From contig NZ_QNRT01000001.1 in NCBI RefSeq assembly GCF_003315245.1, positions 192,963-256,962 on the forward strand: a DNA stretch of 64,000 nt, in the 5' to 3' direction. This document shows positions 26,426 through 35,552 of the stretch, in pieces. This DNA comes from Arenicella xantha. Lineage in GTDB: Bacteria; Pseudomonadota; Gammaproteobacteria; Arenicellales; Arenicellaceae. The notes below the pieces were generated by a model. It did no database searches. It was not told the DNA's origin and saw nothing but the letters and a program-made list of their open reading frames with translations. Both the position numbers and the translations under genes were made by a program. The stretch's first letter is position 1. Every line of letters begins with the position of its first letter.

Positions 26426-27124
26426 TTATTGGAACAACGCGACTTCGGCATTCTGGTATTGCGGTTGCTGCACTCTTGCCCGCATCTGCTTAAGCGTTTT
26501 ATACGGCGCATCGACAATTAAGAAATTGATCAACCACGCTGGGACCGCACCATTTGGATCGACATGAGCAAAGCTTTCAATCGCCACTTGGCCGTTAGCC
26601 AACGGCTTAAAATGCCACTCCGATACCGCATAGACAATACGCACACGTCCTCGACGAACCGGGTACTTGGACGCATCAATGGCTTCACTGCGCATCTTCA
26701 CTACGCCAGTCGCTTCATCGTGCGACCAAACCACATGCGAATACACGTCTCGATCTCGAACCGGAAATGGCACATCATTATGGGTATACACAATACTTTC
26801 GGTCGACGAAAGCTGCTCAACAAGCTCGGCTTTTTGACACATCACTACCCATTTTTTACAATTTGGCAAATCCGTAATCAGGGCAACTAGGCTCTCGACA
26901 GATGCATCAACTTGCATTTCCGCACGAACCGCACGGAACTTTGAGTCAGGCACTTTACTTAAATAAATTCGAATGTCGTGGCGGTCGCGTTTCAACTGCC
27001 AGTCATAATTGACGTAGTCCGTTTGCGCGGCAACATAAGGGGAGAACAGCCAGCACAGATGCACGCATGACAGGAGCAACAGAAGACGTAAACAATTCGC
27101 TGACATCAATACCAGTATCTTCAT
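26426..27124 (-). CDS. START-domain lipid-binding protein, exported
   Basis: A 232-residue protein with an N-terminal hydrophobic signal or anchor (residues 11-33, ending AAQ). The rest is a START/SRPBCC domain: NYDWQLKRDRHDIRIYLSKV, FRAVRAEMQVDASVESLVALITDLPNCKKWV, and FPVRDRDVYSHVVWSHDEAT. Such bacterial proteins are thought to carry lipids in the periplasm. An internal Met at residue 7 could also start. It is divergent from the HD-domain gene. Confidence 0.86.
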   Translation of the reverse strand: MKILVLMSANCLRLLLLLSCVHLCWLFSPYVAAQTDYVNYDWQLKRDRHDIRIYLSKVPDSKFRAVRAEMQVDASVESLVALITDLPNCKKWVVMCQKAELVEQLSSTESIVYTHNDVPFPVRDRDVYSHVVWSHDEATGVVKMRSEAIDASKYPVRRGRVRIVYAVSEWHFKPLANGQVAIESFAHVDPNGAVPAWLINFLIVDAPYKTLKQMRARVQQPQYQNAEVALFQ

Positions 27125-27231
27125 GTTGTAAAGTGAATGGCCATCATACGCAACTTACGTTGAATAGGAAATACAGCGTAAATCTGGATTGTGATAGGGT
27201 ATCGTTTTAGCCAATCCGAGGAGAGAGAAAC

Positions 27232-27798
27232 ATGCAAACCAAATTTCATAAAATGTCCGACAGCACGGCCGAAGATTGGCAGCTCATTATGGGCGAACAA
27301 CTAAAATTTTTCACAGCACTGCCTGACCGATTGCTAACGCACCTTGAACTACTTAGCGGAGACTACGGTGGCTTCCCAGTTGATCGTCTACAACATAGTT
27401 TGCAAACCGCCGAGTTAGCGGCCGAAGCTGGAGAAGATGAACAATATGTAGTCTGCGCACTGTTACATGACATCGGTGACACTCTCGGCAGCGCCAATCA
27501 CGCGGATGTAGCGGCTGCAATTCTGGAGCCATTTGTATCAGACGCAAACCATTGGATGATTAAGCATCACGCTGTTGTTCAGGGCTATAATTTCTTTCAT
27601 TACATTGGCATGGATCGTAATTTACGTGACTCACTACGTGACCATCCTTATTACCCGCAAACTGAACGATTCGTAAATGAGTATGACGACTTGGCGTTTG
27701 ATGCACGCAAACCAACACTATCGTTGACCGAATTCGAACCAATGGTACGTCGAGTATTCGCAAAACCACTTAAGAGTCTTTACAAATCGGCTCTTTAA
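27232..27798 (+). CDS. HD-domain protein, PhnZ/MIOX-like
   Basis: A 188-residue cytoplasmic protein, start fixed by GAGGAGAG upstream. The HD set is His55, His79-Asp80, His90, His112/113 and Asp158. Spacing from the conserved Tyr45 (+10 to His55, then +24 to His79) matches what I recall of PhnZ, an Fe2/Fe3 oxygenase of 2-amino-1-hydroxyethylphosphonate, rather than a hydrolytic HD protein. However, the glutamate PhnZ uses for the substrate amine (Tyr+3) is Phe48 here, so the substrate should differ. No phosphonate gene adjoins. Confidence 0.85.
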   Translation: MQTKFHKMSDSTAEDWQLIMGEQLKFFTALPDRLLTHLELLSGDYGGFPVDRLQHSLQTAELAAEAGEDEQYVVCALLHDIGDTLGSANHADVAAAILEPFVSDANHWMIKHHAVVQGYNFFHYIGMDRNLRDSLRDHPYYPQTERFVNEYDDLAFDARKPTLSLTEFEPMVRRVFAKPLKSLYKSAL

Positions 27799-27846
27799 AT
27801 CATTATATCAACAACCCTAATCTATAAAATTTAAGCACACGGTTAC

Positions 27847-28458
27847 ATGTACAAAGGCGAGCGTTTTAACAGTATCAGCCATTTAGTCGGCGCGGCTTTG
27901 GCATTAGTCGGAGCATCAGTATTAATTACACTGGCGGCCGTCGACGGTAATGCACTCAAGATTGTTAGCTACAGCATTTACAGTGCCACGCTTTTTATCT
28001 TGTATCTAACCTCAACCCTGTATCACAGCTTTCAAGGGCGGGTAAAAGACATTTTTCAAAAGTTTGACCACCACGCGATTTATCTACTGATCGCCGGAAC
28101 CTATACACCGTTCGCCTTGATCGCGGTACAAGGCGCGGTCGGTTGGTGGTTATTTGGTGTTGTCTGGGGCTTAGCGGCCATCGGCATGATTATCGAAAAT
28201 TTACCCATCCCTGGGCCAAGAATTCTGCCGATCATAATCTATATAGCAATGGGCTGGGCTTGCGTATTCACCATGGAGTCGATGATCGCCGGCATGTCGG
28301 AGTTGGGATTTTACTTTCTACTTACCGGCGGAATTATTTATACCGCCGGCGTCATTTTCTACGTACTAGATCACTGGTACCCATGGTGCCATGGCATTTG
28401 GCACCTGTTTGTGATCGGCGGCAGCGTTTGCCACTACTTCGCGATTTTCCTGTTGTGA
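27847..28458 (+). CDS. Hemolysin III family membrane protein (PAQR-like)
   Basis: A 203-residue protein with seven hydrophobic helices and the family residues SHLVGAALALVG (N-terminal), STLYHSF, KFDHHAIYLLIAGTYTPF and HGIWHLFVIGGSVCHYFAIF at the C-terminus. The histidines and aspartate form the zinc site of the PAQR/YqfA fold. The role in bacteria is unclear despite the name. It lies 48 bp after the HD gene on the same strand. Confidence 0.93.
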   Translation: MYKGERFNSISHLVGAALALVGASVLITLAAVDGNALKIVSYSIYSATLFILYLTSTLYHSFQGRVKDIFQKFDHHAIYLLIAGTYTPFALIAVQGAVGWWLFGVVWGLAAIGMIIENLPIPGPRILPIIIYIAMGWACVFTMESMIAGMSELGFYFLLTGGIIYTAGVIFYVLDHWYPWCHGIWHLFVIGGSVCHYFAIFLL

Positions 28459-28511
28459 CTTGGCAAACTGCGAAGTTGAATCTAATGGAAATTACCGCCA
28501 CCGAACCAAGC

Positions 28512-30278
28512 TTAGCTTGCCATTCGCACTAACTTCCCTGGTCGCGCGGGCAAAATCTCATCGTTGGCAATCACTTGTTCGCCACTCACAAAGACCGCCT
28601 TGTATCCGCTGACCGGTTGTAATAGCCGTTGTCCTCCAGCGGGTAAGTCTTGGACCATTTTCGGCACACCAAGCGACAGATGATCAAAGTCGATTACATT
28701 GATGTCAGCCTTCATACCTTCAGTCAACCTACCGCGATCGGTCATTCCAAGGTAATCAGCACCATCGGCGGTCAACATTTGGATAGCCCGCGACAACTCA
28801 ATGCAAGAACGATTCTTTCTAGCTCGGTCGCGTGCCCAATACGTCAGTAAGTAAGTTGGGAAGCTGGCGTCACAAATAGTTCCAACATGCGCGCCACCGT
28901 CGGATAAGCCAGGCAACGCAGCAGGATGCGTTAACATGGTATACACATTGTCGTAATTCATCTCTGTGTAATTAAACACCGGAAAATACAGCAGTGTTTG
29001 GCCGTCATCCTCAAGCATTAAATCGTAAGCTTTCTCCCAAACCGATACGCCATCACGTCGAGCCATACCAGCTATGGACGTATCACTGTCTTGCTCATAG
29101 TCAACAATCCCTTGATGATCCAATTTAAATATTTTTTCTGCCAACTGTGGAAACTGCGCAATCATCATGTCCACCAATGGCGGAACCGACGACCCCTTGC
29201 CCGCAAGAGCCACCGGCGCTTCGGATAACAGCTGCGCCTTGAACTCTGGGTCACGCATTATCGCCACACGCTCAGCCAATGACTTATCACGAATACCGAT
29301 ATAACTCGGGTGCCCCATCAACGGATGAAAGGTACAGTTCAAACCATTGAATACGCCAATCGCACGCGGCGCCACTTGCAGTTTGATATCCAAGCCTTCG
29401 GCATTAAGTTGCTCCGCACCGGCAATAATTTTACGCCAATCATCTGGAGCGAAATCTCTCTGCATCAGCGACATTGAACCCGGTCGACCGCCTGCGCGAA
29501 AGTAAGCCGCCATCAGCTCAAATTCTTTTTCAAAATTATCCTGCGGTCGAACCATGTCAAAATCATTCACTGCTTGTAGCACGCCATGTTGCATACCATT
29601 GAATGCCTTAGCAATACCCACTAGCTCGTCTTGTCCGGCCTCGCTCGCGGGAGTCCAATCACCATCTGCGGTCTTGTGAGAGTCACTGCGGCCGGTGGAA
29701 AAACCTACCGCGCCAGCTTCGAGTGCCGAACGAACCGCCGATTGCATTGCTGCGATATCGTCTGGGTTAGCCATCTCATCAAACATCGCACGTTCGCCCA
29801 TAACGTAAACTCGCAATGGGTCATGCGGAACCATTACCGCGAAATCAATGGTATGCGGTAACTTCTCGATCGCATCCATGTACTCTGGAAAGCTCTCCCA
29901 GTCCCACTGAATGCCCTCGTGTAATGCGGTGCCAGGAATATCCTCCACACCTTCCATGAGTTTAATAAGCTGTTCACGGTCTTGTTTTCTGCATGGTGCA
30001 AACCCGACCCCACAATTCCCGAGTACCACCGTAGTAACGCCGTGGTTCACCGATGGTTGCAGCTCTTCATCCCAAGAGACCTGGCCATCATAATGGGTAT
30101 GCACATCAACAAACCCTGGCGTAACAATCGAACCACTCGCATCTAATGTGTGTTTAGCTGGCGCTGTGCAAGCACCAATCTCAGTGATAATGCCACCGTT
30201 AACGCCCAGATTGGTTGTCACTGGCTCACCACCTTGCCCATCGTACACCAGCCCATTCATGATTTTGAGATCAAACAT
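28512..30278 (-). CDS. N-acyl-D-amino-acid deacylase family amidohydrolase
   Basis: A 588-residue cytoplasmic enzyme of the D-aminoacylase branch of the amidohydrolase superfamily. It has GFVDVHTHYDGQ (metal His60 and His62), VTTVVLGNCGVGFAPC, a C-terminal DGGAHVG with the catalytic aspartate, and the beta-sandwich tail (GRLTEGMKADINVIDFDHL). A strong ribosome site, GGAGGAG, precedes ATG. The symporter-like gene just upstream on the same strand (90 bp away) could feed it substrate. Natural substrate unknown. Confidence 0.88.
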   Translation of the reverse strand: MFDLKIMNGLVYDGQGGEPVTTNLGVNGGIITEIGACTAPAKHTLDASGSIVTPGFVDVHTHYDGQVSWDEELQPSVNHGVTTVVLGNCGVGFAPCRKQDREQLIKLMEGVEDIPGTALHEGIQWDWESFPEYMDAIEKLPHTIDFAVMVPHDPLRVYVMGERAMFDEMANPDDIAAMQSAVRSALEAGAVGFSTGRSDSHKTADGDWTPASEAGQDELVGIAKAFNGMQHGVLQAVNDFDMVRPQDNFEKEFELMAAYFRAGGRPGSMSLMQRDFAPDDWRKIIAGAEQLNAEGLDIKLQVAPRAIGVFNGLNCTFHPLMGHPSYIGIRDKSLAERVAIMRDPEFKAQLLSEAPVALAGKGSSVPPLVDMMIAQFPQLAEKIFKLDHQGIVDYEQDSDTSIAGMARRDGVSVWEKAYDLMLEDDGQTLLYFPVFNYTEMNYDNVYTMLTHPAALPGLSDGGAHVGTICDASFPTYLLTYWARDRARKNRSCIELSRAIQMLTADGADYLGMTDRGRLTEGMKADINVIDFDHLSLGVPKMVQDLPAGGQRLLQPVSGYKAVFVSGEQVIANDEILPARPGKLVRMAS

Positions 30279-30368
30279 GTTCTAACTCCTCCGATAAAAA
30301 CAAAAAAAGGCATTACTCAATTGGTAACGCACTCTGGCTACGGTGTTCCGCAGCTCGTTATAGTGCTT

Positions 30369-31274
30369 CTAGGATACACGATCGGCGGTGCGAAAAAAAA
30401 GCACCAAAGCCAATCCAGCGATTAAGTGCCAAGTCCCCCATAAACCCGCCACCGCGGCGGCGCCACCAAGTCCACCAAGTTGGGTTAGCAAAATCACAAT
30501 CCCTAGACCACTGTTTTGTATGCCGACCTCAAACGTAATCGCGCGTCTGGCCGCCGTGTCGGCTTGTGCTAAGCGAGCAACAATATTGCCGAGTAGAAAT
30601 GCAGCAGCATTGTGCACTGCCACGATACCAATTAACGCGCCGCCAATTGCCCAAAATTCATCAAGGTATTGCACTGACCCTAAGATTATTATCCCCAGCA
30701 AACCGGTTCCACCTAGAGTCACTAGTGGACCACGTAAGCGATTCGCCAATTTAGGCCACACGCCGGCGATGATCATGCCAACAATTAAAGGCAATGCCAG
30801 CAGCGCAGCGGTCTGAATCAAAAAAGCGACTGCATCGAAACTCAAACTATCGAGCAGCGACGCGGTTGGAGGATATAGACCACTCCAAAACACAATCATA
30901 ATCGGAGTGATAAACGCCGCGCTAAGACTCGAGGCAGCGGTGAGTGAAACCGACAAAGCAATATCACCGCGAGACAGAAGCACCAATAAATTCGAAACAT
31001 TGCCACCGGGGCAGCAGGCAATCAGAATCATACCCAGCGCCACTGAAGGCATCGGCTGAAACCAAAAACACAACCCCAGTGTGAGTAAAGGCAAACCGAG
31101 TAACTGCCCGACCAATCCAGCGAGAAAGACTTTAGGCGCGGTGCGAAAAAAACCGAAATGCGCTGGCCTCAACCCAAGCGCAACGCCCAGCATCATCAGT
31201 ATCAGCGATATCGCGAGCCCGATCTCAGACGCGCGCCCAAGTTCAAGCGTAAAGCTATCGATTGCCGAATTCAA
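30369..31274 (-). CDS. Bile acid:sodium symporter family transporter
   Basis: A 301-residue inner-membrane protein with nine to ten helices. The first half has the conserved CCPGGNVSNLLVLLSRGDIALSVSLTAASSLSAAF motif, the central Na+-binding stretch of the BASS/ACR3 superfamily, and the second half the matching EVGIQNSGLGIVILL. Members import bile acids, pantothenate or organic acids with Na+. Same strand as the deacylase downstream, so uptake of an organic acid for that enzyme is possible. Confidence 0.9.
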   Translation of the reverse strand: MNSAIDSFTLELGRASEIGLAISLILMMLGVALGLRPAHFGFFRTAPKVFLAGLVGQLLGLPLLTLGLCFWFQPMPSVALGMILIACCPGGNVSNLLVLLSRGDIALSVSLTAASSLSAAFITPIMIVFWSGLYPPTASLLDSLSFDAVAFLIQTAALLALPLIVGMIIAGVWPKLANRLRGPLVTLGGTGLLGIIILGSVQYLDEFWAIGGALIGIVAVHNAAAFLLGNIVARLAQADTAARRAITFEVGIQNSGLGIVILLTQLGGLGGAAAVAGLWGTWHLIAGLALVLFFRTADRVS

Positions 31275-31303
31275 AAGTCGATCGCTACGCGGTTACAGTC
31301 GGG

Positions 31304-32488
31304 TTACTCTTCAATAATTGTATACACTTCTAACGATGCAATATCCGATTTTGGAACCGAGAAGGTCATCACTCCGGTGTATCGATAGATCTCAACATTC
31401 AATGAATCGCCAGTCACGCTTAATAAGCGGCCTTTAACTGATGAACGATCGTCGGTTCGCTTAATACGAATCGTTTGCTCGAGATAGTTTCGTGCTTGGC
31501 TGACCTTAATTTTGCTGTACTTTCCTTGCTTAACCTTTTTTTGTACCTTTTTGGGTTTAACTTGTTCTATCACATTAATCGGCACCGCTACGCCATCAGC
31601 ACTCATTTTCAGGTTCAACCATCGAACCACATCCTTAGCTTTAAAAAACTGTGCATTACCAATATCTAACAGCTGCTTGCTTGGCGTTGATTGCAACTCA
31701 ATTTGTGATCCACCACGCATAAATTTTATCAATGCAGCGCGAAAATCCGGCCCAAGGTCTGCGCCGAAAGAGTTTATCGAGTACTTTGATGAACCCACAA
31801 CTTTAACCAAGAACTCTTCAGGAGTGATCTCAAACTTAGCCGCACAAAATTCGGCCACGGCGTTCGCCACGTCAGCACTCAACTCCATGCTAACCGACAT
31901 TTCCTTAATGGGCATTTCACCAGTCATCGCAACTGAGCCGATTTCAGCACCGTTGATTAACCATTGGAAATCTGTGGTTGAAATATCATCGTTGTAGTAA
32001 AGCCCCACCGTGGCGTTATATGGATCTCGAAAATCAAACGAAAATCGACCATCTGCGCGTATCCGCTCTAATCCAAGCTTGGAGTAAACAAAACTTGAAT
32101 TGAAGTTACGACATTGATCTTTCTCCGGCGCTAATTCAATTAAATCAGAATCCATTTCTAATCGATCAATACTCAGACTAAACGAATCTGGGAATTTACC
32201 GCCGTCAAACGCCGAGTCCCCTTTTAGTGCCAAAAAGCGATCAGACGACTCCATCTTAATCTCCGACACCGTAACGCTATCACCTGAGGTGCGGATTTTA
32301 ACGTCTAGCTTATGCAGTGATAGCGAACCATCCAAACCTAACTCGACCCGATCGTATTGCACGTCCGCATACGAGGAAATCATCGAGATGCCGTCGTCGA
32401 GTGCCTTTTCGTAGCTGTACTCAACATAGAACTTGCCAGCAAAAAGTATGATGGCAATAAAAACAAGAATAATTAACAGATTTTTCAT
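31304..32488 (-). CDS. Membrane-anchored periplasmic beta-rich protein, unknown
   Basis: A 394-residue protein with one N-terminal anchor helix (residues 3-22, LLIILVFIAIILFAGKFYVE). The next 270 residues alternate short beta strands (DVQYDRVELGLDGSLSLHKLDVKI), like lipid-transfer or AsmA/YdgA-like tube proteins. A basic linker (KPKKVQKKVKQGKYSKIKV) leads to a small beta-barrel-like tail (SSVKGRLLSVTGDSLNVEIYRYTG). I do not recognise the family. It is the same strand as its neighbours, with no clear operon partner. Confidence 0.75.
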   Translation of the reverse strand: MKNLLIILVFIAIILFAGKFYVEYSYEKALDDGISMISSYADVQYDRVELGLDGSLSLHKLDVKIRTSGDSVTVSEIKMESSDRFLALKGDSAFDGGKFPDSFSLSIDRLEMDSDLIELAPEKDQCRNFNSSFVYSKLGLERIRADGRFSFDFRDPYNATVGLYYNDDISTTDFQWLINGAEIGSVAMTGEMPIKEMSVSMELSADVANAVAEFCAAKFEITPEEFLVKVVGSSKYSINSFGADLGPDFRAALIKFMRGGSQIELQSTPSKQLLDIGNAQFFKAKDVVRWLNLKMSADGVAVPINVIEQVKPKKVQKKVKQGKYSKIKVSQARNYLEQTIRIKRTDDRSSVKGRLLSVTGDSLNVEIYRYTGVMTFSVPKSDIASLEVYTIIEE

Positions 32489-32599
32489 TAGCTATTGGAC
32501 GCACGTCTCGACAGAAATTCAACTCGATTATGACGTGCTCAGCCCAGAAAATCCATGACAGATCGCCTTCTACATTGATAGCCAAATAATATTAAGCGC

Positions 32600-33310
32600 T
32601 TAATGCGACAACATCACATCGCTATTTCTCGACTTATCCAAACAATATTTTCCAACCGCCAAACGAATAGCAATGGTACCAATAACCGTCGGAGCTAGCC
32701 ACGGAGCCAAGGCCCAATAGCTATTAACCAAGCTTGTGATAAGACTGCTCGCACCGAATGCTAAAAAGGCTGTGTGTGCGGCAATACCACTCGTACCCAT
32801 GCCCACGATATGTTGTTTTCGCCAATCGATTTGACGCGAATCAGGTGCCCGCCATAAGCCGACAAACTCAATGATATTGCTGAGACCTAGACCACCAAAT
32901 ACCAATAGAAAAACCGCTATACCTTGTGCCCCCAAAACTATGCCGTAGTAAATAAGTGTGGCGCCAGCAATGACCAGCAACGCATTGAGCACCATCAAGT
33001 TAGACCGATAGCGCGCATTAACACCGTGCTTACTGCTAAGAATCGCCGTTCCCATCCACAATGGTTTGGCTGTCAACAACGATAAAAAGCCTAAGAATGC
33101 GGCCAGCACATAGTCGCCGATAATCACATTTTTCACACTGAGGCTGATGGCGGTTACAACCACTACCCACATTGCTTTAACGTACCATCGCCCCGCTAAT
33201 CGATGGTTGCGACCACCTTTTCGCGTCAGCGCGGGTATCCAAAACAGAATTAGGCTAGCCACGCCGGCCAGCACATGAATAACAAGAAGAATCGTACTAA
33301 TAAATTGCAT
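32600..33310 (-). CDS. Multi-pass membrane protein, DUF2306-like
   Basis: A 236-residue protein with about seven hydrophobic helices. It starts MQFISTILLVIHVLAGVASLILFWIPA, followed by GRNHRLAGRWYVKAMWVVVVTA, the His/Arg motif seen in DUF2306 and related heme-like membrane proteins. Start 33310 gives the natural N-terminus; the 12-codon extension is unlikely. Next to it on the same strand lies the LytTR regulator. The function is unknown, and a transport or sensor role is only a guess. Confidence 0.75.
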   Translation of the reverse strand: MQFISTILLVIHVLAGVASLILFWIPALTRKGGRNHRLAGRWYVKAMWVVVVTAISLSVKNVIIGDYVLAAFLGFLSLLTAKPLWMGTAILSSKHGVNARYRSNLMVLNALLVIAGATLIYYGIVLGAQGIAVFLLVFGGLGLSNIIEFVGLWRAPDSRQIDWRKQHIVGMGTSGIAAHTAFLAFGASSLITSLVNSYWALAPWLAPTVIGTIAIRLAVGKYCLDKSRNSDVMLSH

Positions 33311-33462
33311 CGTAAAAACACACTCAAAAATTGAACATGCCATCACAATATTCTGCTAATTCCTCTGGCTATAACAAAACGGGATCAGCAACAAAGCTTT
33401 GTGACCAATTGCACTGCCGTGGGATTAGCTGCACTCAACTGGGACAAATAACACGCGACTTT

Positions 33463-34317
33463 TTAAGCCATCGCAGCTTTAAACGCCGAGATAAACGTTC
33501 GCGAGACCGGCACATAGAGATCATCAATATTATGTAAACGAAGCTTTAAACCTTGAGCATTACCGCTTATCTCGGCGACCGCCGCGGTATTAACAAAATA
33601 GGAACGATGGCAACGTACGACACGGCTCTCCGCCAGCATTTTTTCAGCCCCCGCCATGGTGGCACGGATAACCTGACTCGCCAACTTGCCGTCACACCAG
33701 TAATGAACCACGATATAGTTCTGCATGGCTTCGATATAAGCCAGATCATCATGCGGCAATCGCAACTGCTGATCATGTGAAATATCAAAGACAAATAGTT
33801 CAGAAGATGGCGAACGCGGTGTAGACGACCCAATATCGACCGCCGTTTGCTGATTCAATGTCGCCGCACGTAATTGTATCAATAAGCCTGAAAACGCGAC
33901 CGGCACGACACCGATCAACAAGGTGTTACGCAGCATCCCGAAAAAGACTCTTAGCGAACCGAAGTAAGATGGGTACAACACCATTAGATACAGCGTATTG
34001 GCGAACGCGATTAAACCAATCATAACTAAGCACTGCACGACCCACTTCCAAAGTGTCCAACTTGGAACATCGGTTTTTATTCGCAACACATAGCGAGTAA
34101 CAAGATTGAAGCCAAATCCAAACAACACCGTTATCAGTCCAAAACCAAAACAGACCCAAAACAGACCATGCGGAACACGGTGCAAGCCAAACGGTTTAAA
34201 AAAATATAGAAACGCCGTGATAAAGGCTCCCACATACAGGATACTCAGCAAGTCGTGAGACACACTGTCGCGGGTAGGAAAAGGCTCGTTAAGACGTTTT
34301 AGTAACGAGCTAGTCAT
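33463..34317 (-). CDS. LytTR regulator with four membrane helices
   Basis: A 284-residue regulator. Four hydrophobic helices lie in the first 150 residues (FITAFLYFFKPFGL to LLIGVVPVAFSGLLIQL). The C-terminal 100 residues are a LytTR DNA-binding domain (LAYIEAMQNYIVVHYWCDGK, VVRCHRSYFVNTAAVAEI, LYVPVSRTFISAFKAA). There is no receiver domain, so signals probably come from the membrane part. It is divergent from a membrane AraC regulator with only 73 bp between them. Several starts are possible (34317, 34332, 34356); none has a good ribosome site. Confidence 0.88.
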   Translation of the reverse strand: MTSSLLKRLNEPFPTRDSVSHDLLSILYVGAFITAFLYFFKPFGLHRVPHGLFWVCFGFGLITVLFGFGFNLVTRYVLRIKTDVPSWTLWKWVVQCLVMIGLIAFANTLYLMVLYPSYFGSLRVFFGMLRNTLLIGVVPVAFSGLLIQLRAATLNQQTAVDIGSSTPRSPSSELFVFDISHDQQLRLPHDDLAYIEAMQNYIVVHYWCDGKLASQVIRATMAGAEKMLAESRVVRCHRSYFVNTAAVAEISGNAQGLKLRLHNIDDLYVPVSRTFISAFKAAMA

Positions 34318-34390
34318 GATATTACTAGGCATGTTATTAATAGTACCGGAAACCAACCTCAGATAAGAGCGCTACGCGACACGGTCACCT

Positions 34391-35425
34391 ATGATCCAGC
34401 ATATTTCAATCATTCTTACCGGTTTCAGCGTAGTCGCAATGTTAGTGTTGCTAGCCGCATATGGCTTATTTTTACCAGAGATGCGCAAAAGCCCGTTGAG
34501 CAAGCTGGCTTGCGCAATCCTGCTACTTAGCTTGATCTTTTTGCAAATCGGCCACTACCTGTATTTTACTCAGCAAACACCATTGCTCGACATACCGTTA
34601 TACGGTGCGTTGCTAGTCACGATTCCTGCCGCCTTTTTCTTCTTCACACGAGTTGTGTTGTTCCCCCACGTGAGCTATCGCGCACACGACTTAGTCCACC
34701 TACTACCCATTCTATTTAGCCCATTACTGCCGCAAGCCTATTTGCCAGTTTATGCGTTCATAGTGGGTACCGGCTACACCTTATGGTTTGTCATACAGGT
34801 CATTCGACTTCGTGGCCAACATACACGATTTCATTTCGAACTCTTTTTCTTTGGGATATTCGCGATCATGGCATTAATGGCCCTAGGGCTTGGCCTAGCA
34901 CTGCCGTTCATTCCGCATCACTACTACTATGTTCTGTATGCCAACTCAGTATCTGGGGCAGTGTTACTAATCGTTGCTGCACTTATTTTCTTCCCACATT
35001 TACTCGGCGACCTGCACGACATCACCGAGCTTGCTTACGCAAAGTCAAAACTCCAGGGTATTGATACCGACGTCAAGGTACAGCAACTAGAACGACTCAT
35101 GCGCCATGAAAAGCAATATGAGAATGAGAACTTGAGCTTACCGATAATGGCTGAGATGATGAGCTTAACTCCGCATCAACTCTCCGAATTAATCAATACT
35201 CATTATGGACACGGCTTCTCTCGTTTTGTACGCGAGTACCGCGTAAGAGCTGCGCAAAAGCTGTTGCTCGACGAATTACAAACTTCGGTACTAACCATTA
35301 GTTTAATGACTGGATTCAAAACTCAATCGAATTTTTATACCGCTTTCAAAGAAATAGTTGGCACCTCGCCAGGCCAGTACCGCAAGCGCTTAACAGCTAA
35401 ACCTAACGATGAGCCAAGCACTTAA
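34391..35425 (+). CDS. AraC-family regulator with N-terminal membrane domain
   Basis: A 344-residue protein. Six or seven membrane helices fill residues 5-215, then a linker, then two helix-turn-helices of AraC type: LSLPIMAEMMSLTPHQLSEL with INTHYGHGFSRFVREYRVRAAQKLLL, and SVLTISLMTGFKTQSNFYTAF with the GTSPGQYRKR tail. The membrane part likely senses a lipid or envelope signal. It starts back-to-back with a LytTR membrane regulator. A similar protein is encoded at 57765-58931. Confidence 0.9.
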   Translation: MIQHISIILTGFSVVAMLVLLAAYGLFLPEMRKSPLSKLACAILLLSLIFLQIGHYLYFTQQTPLLDIPLYGALLVTIPAAFFFFTRVVLFPHVSYRAHDLVHLLPILFSPLLPQAYLPVYAFIVGTGYTLWFVIQVIRLRGQHTRFHFELFFFGIFAIMALMALGLGLALPFIPHHYYYVLYANSVSGAVLLIVAALIFFPHLLGDLHDITELAYAKSKLQGIDTDVKVQQLERLMRHEKQYENENLSLPIMAEMMSLTPHQLSELINTHYGHGFSRFVREYRVRAAQKLLLDELQTSVLTISLMTGFKTQSNFYTAFKEIVGTSPGQYRKRLTAKPNDEPST

Positions 35426-35552
35426 TCGCTACAAAAAGAGCATATTTGGCCGACTATAAGCATATAACACCAACTATCACCAATCACTCTAGCTCACAGC
35501 TCAACTGTGATAACTTACTATTAACACCTAACCTCCCACAGGGACATCCTGC

